A stretch of 64,000 bases of DNA from Shewanella glacialimarina (GTDB lineage: Bacteria > Pseudomonadota > Gammaproteobacteria > Enterobacterales > Shewanellaceae), in contig NZ_CP041216.1 of NCBI RefSeq assembly GCF_020511155.1, positions 496,001 to 560,000 of the forward strand, read 5' to 3'. A model generated the notes under the pieces. The model ran no database searches. It saw only the letters and a list, made by a program, of their open reading frames with translations, and was not told the origin of the DNA. Every line of letters starts with the position of its first letter. Position 1 is the stretch's first letter. Both the position numbers and the translations under genes were made by a program. Positions 57,968-64,000 of this stretch are shown here, piece by piece.

Positions 57968-59184
57968 TGATCAGTTGGTTTATGGAACAAACCCTATTAC
58001 TTAGTTTGGTTTGTGTAACATTATTAATCTCACATCGTTTTTTATTGTCAAAAATAGGCGCGCATTATACTTATAGTCTTTGGCTTGTTGTGCCACTGTT
58101 ACCGCTGGCGGATGTAGTGCAAACTCTGTTACCACAGTACTTTAATTGGTTAAGCCCAAATCAAACACTGGGCGTAATTCAACAATATTATGTGCAGGCT
58201 GCTGATACCGCATCGATGTCGAGCAGCTTGTTTAAGTTATTATATTTGCCTTACCTGTATGCTGCTGTGGTGCTGGTACTGGTGGTTAATTTAGTCTCAG
58301 ATTCTATTCATCTGCAACAGCTCACGCGACGCGCCAAGCCTGTTGTGATTGAGTCAGGCAAGCTTAATGTATTTATTCATCCCAATATTGAATCGCCCAT
58401 GTTAGTTGGGTTAATCGCGCCGCAAATATTAGTGCCAAGCAGTTTTACCTTGCTTGATAGTCATCAGCAAGACGCCATTATTCAGCATGAGCTTTATCAT
58501 TATCAGCGCGGTGATTTATGGGCCAATATATTGGCTTATAGCTTAACGATTATGTTTTGGTTTAACCCGCTGATGTGGTGCGCTTACCGCCGTTTTAGGC
58601 AAGATCAAGAGCTGTCATGTGACGCACAAGTGACTGCCAATATGGAAACAGATTCTAAAATTGCCTATAGCAAAGCGCTATTGGCTTATTCGCAGCATGC
58701 ACCGTTAAGCATGTTACATACTCACTATGGCGACAAAACCATACTTAAAGAAAGGATCTTACAAATGAAAAAACAACATGGAAAAAATACCTTGGTATTA
58801 ATTGGAGTGACGCTATTACTTAGTGTTAGTGCGCTAACCTTAAATCAGCAAGCGCAAGCAGGCGACAATCAAAGCCATACGCAAGCTAAAGCTGATGGAA
58901 TATACCCTACAATCCGTATTGAACCTGTTTATCCTATTGAGGCTGCTAAAGAAGGGATGAATGGTTATGTGCAATTGTCGTTTGATATTAATCCAGCAGG
59001 TAAGGTATCAAATGTGATGGTGATTAAGTCATCTCCTGCCGGGGTATTTGATGACTCAGCGGTGACAGCACTTGAGCAGTGGCAATATCAAACCTCCGCT
59101 AATGGCATGAAAGGTGCGCAGGTTCAATTAGACTTTGTTATTCATCAGCCAGATGCTTCAGTGGAAAGAATACAGGTCCGCTAA
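57967..59184 (+). CDS. M56 (BlaR1/MecR1-type) membrane metallopeptidase fused to a TonB C-terminal domain
   Basis: 405 residues from the ATG at 57967, which overlaps the repressor stop (TGATG) and has AAGGAGC upstream. An N-terminal multi-helix membrane part precedes the zinc motif HELYH (His174, Glu175, His178), QELSCDAQV downstream and a further membrane helix (TLVLIGVTLLLSVSALTL). The C-terminal ~85 residues are a TonB-like domain (YPIEAAKEGMNGYVQLSFDI, then VTALEQWQYQ) in place of the penicillin-binding sensor of BlaR1. It probably senses an envelope signal and activates the adjacent repressor for cleavage. Confidence 0.9.
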   Translation: MISWFMEQTLLLSLVCVTLLISHRFLLSKIGAHYTYSLWLVVPLLPLADVVQTLLPQYFNWLSPNQTLGVIQQYYVQAADTASMSSSLFKLLYLPYLYAAVVLVLVVNLVSDSIHLQQLTRRAKPVVIESGKLNVFIHPNIESPMLVGLIAPQILVPSSFTLLDSHQQDAIIQHELYHYQRGDLWANILAYSLTIMFWFNPLMWCAYRRFRQDQELSCDAQVTANMETDSKIAYSKALLAYSQHAPLSMLHTHYGDKTILKERILQMKKQHGKNTLVLIGVTLLLSVSALTLNQQAQAGDNQSHTQAKADGIYPTIRIEPVYPIEAAKEGMNGYVQLSFDINPAGKVSNVMVIKSSPAGVFDDSAVTALEQWQYQTSANGMKGAQVQLDFVIHQPDASVERIQVR

Positions 59185-59718
59185 AATGGCTAAAGCTAAG
59201 TTATTAAGGCTAAGTTAGTCTGGCTAAATTAACAGGTTAAGTACAACGCTGAGGTGTCAGCTTGAGCCTGTAAATAATAATGTGCCTTGTATTAACATTG
59301 CAGTAGCGTTTGTTTAGGTTTGGCTTGATCAACTAAACCTTACACTTAATCAATATTGAGATGAATTTTCTGTATTTCCTTCCGAGTCAGTTTTATTGAT
59401 GCTTGTTTAAAGTATTACCTCCTTAGTGATTACTTTTATTTCTATTAAGATTAAATTTATCATCAATAAGCGTAATTTCGTCAAAATACGATACATTTAC
59501 GACATTTTTGTGAAAAAATAATTCCCTTAAAACATACTCAAAGCCGCATCCCCACAGGGTTTACATAATTCTGTCATGTTGCGGAAATGTTATTGTCATT
59601 TTTAAGCAGTCTTTTTGTCATTTTTACTCGTTAGTTTTATGCACCAGCAAATGCGTATGCCTATGGCGCGCACTAAACCCTAACTAACTTGAAATGCAAT
59701 CCGTCTTCGGAGATGACA
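59185..59718. other. Long leader region before the lipoprotein gene
   Basis: About 530 bases without a gene. The first ~80 bases hold irregular copies of GGCTAA(G/A)TTA. The main signal is the 11-base-phased TGTCAT array at 59571-59625, listed separately. No terminator with a T-run is visible after the M56 gene. Confidence 0.5.
59571..59625 (+). promoter_or_regulatory. Tandem Pho-box-like array
   Basis: CTGTCAT at 59571 and TTGTCAT at 59593 and 59615 are exactly 22 bases apart. The intermediate 11-base steps (59582, 59604) carry degenerate half-sites (CGGAAAT, AAGCAGT). This 11-base phasing equals the 7+4 unit of PhoB boxes and the motif is the same as in the phoD Pho box. It suggests PhoB control of the lipoprotein and the TonB receptor that follow. 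Confidence 0.62.
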
Positions 59719-62550
59719 ATGGAACTGAAAAACCTTTTTAAACTTACGGCGCTTTCTACTGCTTTAGCAGCAACTTTAGGGCTTGCGGGTTGTGGTGGTG
59801 ATATCAATATCAACACAGGTAGCGATACCGTGACACCGACTCCAACAATACCAACAACGCCAACAGAAACGGCTCAACAAAAATCTTATAGTGGCTTTGC
59901 CACTAAAAGCACCACCTTTGCATCAGTTGATGGCAAAGAGGTTTGGGAATTAAAAGGCACATTAGCTCCGTCTACAGCGGCATCAACTATTTCTACTGGC
60001 GGCCAAAACGGCGATAAAATCGTGCTTGGTAACGACGTTGTATGGCTGCTAAATGGCGCAGTCGTTGCCGGTGGCGATAATGAAAAATCAGTTGAGTTAG
60101 CTATTCTGCCTGGTACTAAAATTTTAGGCGGCAGTGATTCATATTTAGTCATTAGTCGTGGTTCAAAAATAATGGCCGAAGGTTCGGCTACCGCGCCTAT
60201 CGTATTCACCTCAGCAGAAACTGCATTAGGCCAACCAGGCGAAGCGGGTCAATGGGGCGGCTTAGTGTTACTGGGTAATGCACCGGTTAATACTTGTCCT
60301 GACTTAGCAAATTGTGATGCGTCATTTGAAGTGGGTAACCACAGTTACGGCGGTGATAACACCCAGGACAACTCTGGTGTGATTAAGTACGTCCGCGTTG
60401 AGTTTGGCGGCTTTAAAATTAACGATACCCAAGAAATGAACGGTATCAGCTTTGCTGGTGTAGGTAGCGGCACTCAAGTTGACCATATTCAAGTGCATTT
60501 AAATAACGATGACGGCGTAGAATTTTGGGGCGGTAACGTGTCAATTTCCAACGTGGTACTAACAGAAAACTTTGATGACTCGTTAGATTGGACAAACGGT
60601 TGGCAAGGTAGCGCACAGCACGTGTATATTCGTCAAGCTGACAACGGCTCAAACCGTGGTATCGAAGCTGACAGCAATAAAAGCGCTAGCGCAACGCCAA
60701 TGTCTAAACCAACACTCGCTAACATTACCATGCAGGTGGCTAACGGTACTCACGCCGGTGGTGACGATGCTGAAGGTATCTTATTCCGCGTTGGTACAGG
60801 CGTAACAGCTTATAACTTATTAGTGAAAGGCGATGTTGATTCTGGCGAATGTTTAGAAGTCAACGATGACAACACAGTCAACAATGCGAATACAGGCGAG
60901 TTAACCGTTGAAAACAGCTTAATCGATTGTGTTGAGCCATTTAAAAATGCTAAGGCAGATGCTGCTGAAGGCCGCACTTTAGCATTAGATGTTAAAGCTT
61001 GGTATCAAGGTCAAAGCGGTAACTTAGTGGGCGCATCAGACTTAACAGACTATATGCCAAATTCATCATCTGTAGCATTAACCGGTGGCAAAGCCGATTT
61101 AAGTAATCTTGATGACCGCTTAGTTGATGCACCTTATATTGGCGCGTTCGACGGTACTACCGATTGGACTTTAGGCTGGACCACTGCGATCCACGGTGAC
61201 ACAGCACCTGCACCGACCACACTTCCGACATTAACATCTTGTCCTGTAGGCACAACTGCTGAAACAGTGGTTGCCGGTTTATACAAAGATGACACAGTCA
61301 CTTTAGTGTGTACTTTACAGGGTAACGTACTGAGCAACACTACACTGCTTGCCGGTCAAAACGTGATGTACAAAATTGACGGCGGTGCGGTAGTGGTTGG
61401 TGGTGATAAAACTAACTCTGCTACCTTAGCGATTCAAGCGGGCACTAAGTTGTTTGCAACGGATAACAGCTATATAGCGGTTAGCCGTGGTTCAAAAATC
61501 ATGGCTCAGGGCAGTGCTGCGCACCCAATTGAAATGACGTCACAGCAGGACGTTATTGCTGGTGCAACGGGCGAACGCGGTCAATGGGGCGGCTTAGTGA
61601 TTTTAGGTAAGGGTTTAACCAATACTTGTCCTGATAAAAATGCCTGTGATGCGTCATTTGAAGTCGGTGATTTCCCGTATGGTGGTAACGACAACACTGA
61701 TAACAGCGGTCAAATCAGCTACGTAGTGATTAAATATGCTGGCTTTAAAGTGAACGACACCCAGGAAATGAACGGTATTTCATTTGCCGCAGTGGGTAGC
61801 GGTACACAAGTAGACCACATTCAAGTCCATGCTAATGGCGATGACGGTGTTGAGTTCTGGGGTGGCGCGGTTAACTTGAAATATGTTTACCTCACGCACA
61901 ACTTCGATGACAGCTTAGATTGGACCAACGGTTGGACCGGTAAAGCACAGTTTGTGTACATTACCCATGAAGATGGCAATGCAAACCGTGGTATTGAAGG
62001 CGACAGCCACAAGGGCGCAACAGATACACCAGTATCTAAGCCAAAGCTGGCTAACTTCACTATCTTACCTGGTACAGACATTGAAAATGCTAGCGGTGAT
62101 AAAGGCGAGGGGATCTTACTTCGCGTAGCCACAGCAGGTGAGCTTTATAACGTGTTAGTGCAAGGTCGTAAAGGTAGCACAAGCACTACAGAGTCAGGTG
62201 AATGTTTAGAACTAGATGGCAGCTATGCTGGCTTAGTCGACAACGTTAACAATAATACCTTGACTATGTCTCACTCGATTATCGACTGTAATGAGCCATT
62301 CAAATATAGCTCTGATAATGCGGCTACAGCCAATGCTGTCAATGTTGAAACCTGGTTTATGGGTCAAGAAGGTAACGCTACAACAGCGGTTACTCTCACT
62401 GACGGTATGCCAGCGGCAACAGATGCAGCACTTATTGGCACAGGTAAAGACTTAAGTACCGATGACAACTTCTTCGAATCAACCAACTTTATTGGTGCAT
62501 TCGATGGCCAGAATGACTGGCGTCAAGGTTGGGCTTACTTTCCACAGTAA
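59719..62550 (+). CDS. Internally duplicated surface/periplasmic lipoprotein, probably phosphate-regulated
   Basis: 943 residues from the ATG at 59719 (GGAG upstream; in-frame starts at 59689 TTG and 59713 are less good). Lipobox LAGC followed by GGD and a Thr/Pro-rich linker. Two homologous halves of about 430-460 residues share blocks: SRGSKIMA, QWGGLVLLG or QWGGLVILG, TCPD with CDASFEVG, NDTQEMNGISFA, GSGTQVDHIQVH, DDGVEFWGG, FDDSLDWTNGW, NRGIE and IGAFDG. The pattern suggests parallel beta-helix or beta-rich repeats. No enzymatic motif recognised. It lies 93 bases before a TonB receptor gene and behind a Pho-box-like array, so it probably works with that receptor. Confidence 0.8.
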   Translation: MELKNLFKLTALSTALAATLGLAGCGGDININTGSDTVTPTPTIPTTPTETAQQKSYSGFATKSTTFASVDGKEVWELKGTLAPSTAASTISTGGQNGDKIVLGNDVVWLLNGAVVAGGDNEKSVELAILPGTKILGGSDSYLVISRGSKIMAEGSATAPIVFTSAETALGQPGEAGQWGGLVLLGNAPVNTCPDLANCDASFEVGNHSYGGDNTQDNSGVIKYVRVEFGGFKINDTQEMNGISFAGVGSGTQVDHIQVHLNNDDGVEFWGGNVSISNVVLTENFDDSLDWTNGWQGSAQHVYIRQADNGSNRGIEADSNKSASATPMSKPTLANITMQVANGTHAGGDDAEGILFRVGTGVTAYNLLVKGDVDSGECLEVNDDNTVNNANTGELTVENSLIDCVEPFKNAKADAAEGRTLALDVKAWYQGQSGNLVGASDLTDYMPNSSSVALTGGKADLSNLDDRLVDAPYIGAFDGTTDWTLGWTTAIHGDTAPAPTTLPTLTSCPVGTTAETVVAGLYKDDTVTLVCTLQGNVLSNTTLLAGQNVMYKIDGGAVVVGGDKTNSATLAIQAGTKLFATDNSYIAVSRGSKIMAQGSAAHPIEMTSQQDVIAGATGERGQWGGLVILGKGLTNTCPDKNACDASFEVGDFPYGGNDNTDNSGQISYVVIKYAGFKVNDTQEMNGISFAAVGSGTQVDHIQVHANGDDGVEFWGGAVNLKYVYLTHNFDDSLDWTNGWTGKAQFVYITHEDGNANRGIEGDSHKGATDTPVSKPKLANFTILPGTDIENASGDKGEGILLRVATAGELYNVLVQGRKGSTSTTESGECLELDGSYAGLVDNVNNNTLTMSHSIIDCNEPFKYSSDNAATANAVNVETWFMGQEGNATTAVTLTDGMPAATDAALIGTGKDLSTDDNFFESTNFIGAFDGQNDWRQGWAYFPQ

Positions 62551-62643
62551 CCCTAATCTAATCGTAAATTAAGTTTATAGCCGCTCGCTAATGCGCAATG
62601 TTAGCAGCGGCTATCTCTGAACCGCATACAGGACTGTTAACGT

Positions 62644-64000
62644 ATGAAAACCAAGCCGAGTTTTACCGCCAACAAATTAACCCTCGCAATTATATCGGTA
62701 CTTTCTGTTACCTCATTTGCCGCACCGGTTTTAGCTCAAGATGACACAGCTAATCCACAGCAAGCACAAAGCAATGAAGCGTCGACAAATAAGACTGGAG
62801 AATCTTTTCCCATAGAACCGATTGAGGTAATTTCTGTTACTGGGCGACTACGTACCTCAGCTTCGGCCGCGACAGAAGAGCGTCGCGAACAAATTGCTGT
62901 AGCCGATATTATGGGCTCAGAACAAATTTCTAGAACCGGTGATGGTGATGCCGCAGCAGCGCTGCGCCGTGTGACCGGTTTAACCTTAAAAGATGGAAAA
63001 TTCATTTATGTTCGCGGTTTAGGTGAGCGCTATTCAAGCACCTCACTCAACGGTGCAACAGTGCCATCACCTGATCCAACCCGAAATGTGGTGCCATTAG
63101 ACATGTTTCCGGCATCAATTATTGAATCTTTATCAGTACAAAAGTCAGCCTCGGCAGAAAAGCCCGCCGCATTTGGTGGTGGCCATGTCGACATTCGCAC
63201 TAAAGCGATTCCGGCTAACTTCTTTTTCAAAGCCTCTGCTGGTGGACGTTTCAATACTAATGACAGCAATGACACCTATACCTACAACAGTGGCGGTGAT
63301 GATTGGACCGGCAAAGATGACGGCACTCGTGCTATGCCATCAAGTATTAATAACGCCATTAATCAATATGGCGGCATTAGCCCAATAGACATAGTTAGTG
63401 GCTCAAACGGGGCAATAAATTACCCCGCTGCGCAAAAAATGAATCGTGAATTAGCCTTAGACATGTACCGCGACATGGCGGTAAAAACGGAAAGTACCGA
63501 CCCAGGCTTTAGAGGCGACGTTGCCCTAGGTGATCGCTGGGACTTTTCCGACGATATCGTGTTTGGCGCGCTGGCGGCTTATTCATATAAACAGCAAGCT
63601 GAAAACTACACCAAGTATGAAGTGGAGTTAGATGGCGACAGCGAACAAGCTCAAATTGAAAACCAAAAAGATGTTATGGGGACAGATTCAATTGTGCAAA
63701 TGTCTACCATGCTTAACCTTGGGTTAGAAATTGGCTACAACCATAAAATTGAAACCTTCACCACTTACCTGCGCGACACCTCTGATGACGTGTCGGTCGG
63801 TATTGAAGAAACCATAGATACCCTAGGTGAACCTAATGCGCTGCAAGTGTATGAAATTGATTATGAAGAAAGATCATTAATCAGCAATCAAATTAAAGGT
63901 CATCACTTTATTGAAGCATTAAATGATTCCGAGTTTAATTGGATGTTCTCTGACGCTAAATCAGAGCGTAATGCCCCTAACGAATTATCATACACTTATA
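62644..64000 (+). CDS. TonB-dependent outer-membrane receptor (partial, runs off the window)
   Basis: ATG at 62644; the frame is open to the window end (452 codons). Signal peptide (LAIISVLSVTSFAAPVLAQ). A TonB-box-like stretch (IEVISVTGRL) precedes the plug domain (EQISRTGDGDAAAALRRVTG, YVRGLGERYSSTSLNGATVP, FPASIIESLSVQKSAS, GGGHVDIRTK) and the start of the beta-barrel. The C-terminal part is missing. It follows the duplicated lipoprotein and is probably co-transcribed from the Pho-box region. The substrate is unknown; a phosphorus compound is an inference from the regulation. Confidence 0.92.
   Translation, partial: MKTKPSFTANKLTLAIISVLSVTSFAAPVLAQDDTANPQQAQSNEASTNKTGESFPIEPIEVISVTGRLRTSASAATEERREQIAVADIMGSEQISRTGDGDAAAALRRVTGLTLKDGKFIYVRGLGERYSSTSLNGATVPSPDPTRNVVPLDMFPASIIESLSVQKSASAEKPAAFGGGHVDIRTKAIPANFFFKASAGGRFNTNDSNDTYTYNSGGDDWTGKDDGTRAMPSSINNAINQYGGISPIDIVSGSNGAINYPAAQKMNRELALDMYRDMAVKTESTDPGFRGDVALGDRWDFSDDIVFGALAAYSYKQQAENYTKYEVELDGDSEQAQIENQKDVMGTDSIVQMSTMLNLGLEIGYNHKIETFTTYLRDTSDDVSVGIEETIDTLGEPNALQVYEIDYEERSLISNQIKGHHFIEALNDSEFNWMFSDAKSERNAPNELSYTY

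Overview
This window looks like the chromosome of a marine Shewanella or a close relative. The gene order giant adhesin / type I secretion / lapG / lapD, then hemYXDC, cyaA, cyaY, lptM, lysA, dapF, DUF484, xerC and yigB is the order I recall around bpfA in Shewanella oneidensis (from memory, not searched). The DNA is moderately AT-rich, and no tRNA, rRNA, insertion sequence, prophage or CRISPR array was seen.

Layout. 1-900: a small acidic protein of unknown function. 901-29760 (minus strand): a Lap/Bpf-type biofilm locus. It encodes a 6824-residue adhesin, its ABC exporter (LapB), membrane fusion protein (LapC), TolC-like channel (AggA), an OmpA-like lipoprotein, the periplasmic protease LapG/BpfG and the c-di-GMP receptor LapD/BpfD. 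The adhesin would be exported through LapB-LapC-AggA and held at the outer membrane by its N-terminal plug. It would be released when LapG cuts a TAAG site, and LapD holds LapG back when c-di-GMP is high. 30168-34344 (minus): hemY, hemX, hemD and hemC. 34797-42508 (plus): cyaA (candidate CRP site in its promoter), lptM, lysA, dapF, DUF484, xerC and yigB, with cyaY on the minus strand. 42495-46865: small genes, including a stand-alone AlbA_2-like protein, a hemerythrin protein, a decayed YeeE/YedE transporter pair absent from simple ORF calls, DUF3087, ohr with OhrR-like operators, and a transglutaminase/TPR lipoprotein. 47091-48955: phoD behind a clear Pho box. 49049-52387: a methyltransferase, DUF3859, aroQ, arfB, a SpoIIAA-like protein and a DUF3012 lipoprotein. 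52400-57413: a Cys/His-rich small protein and a heavy-metal RND efflux pair. 57516-59184: a BlaI-type repressor with dyad operators and an M56 peptidase fused to a TonB C-terminal domain. 59571-64000: a Pho-box-like array, an internally duplicated lipoprotein, and a TonB-dependent receptor that runs off the end of the window.

Most notable: the adhesin has three consecutive repeat classes (6 x 101, 10 x 96 and 40 x 108 residues). The 40-copy array is almost identical at the DNA level, and its rare variants mark past multi-unit duplications. The second point is an apparent PhoB-controlled lipoprotein plus TonB-receptor module, which may be a little-described phosphate-starvation uptake system.
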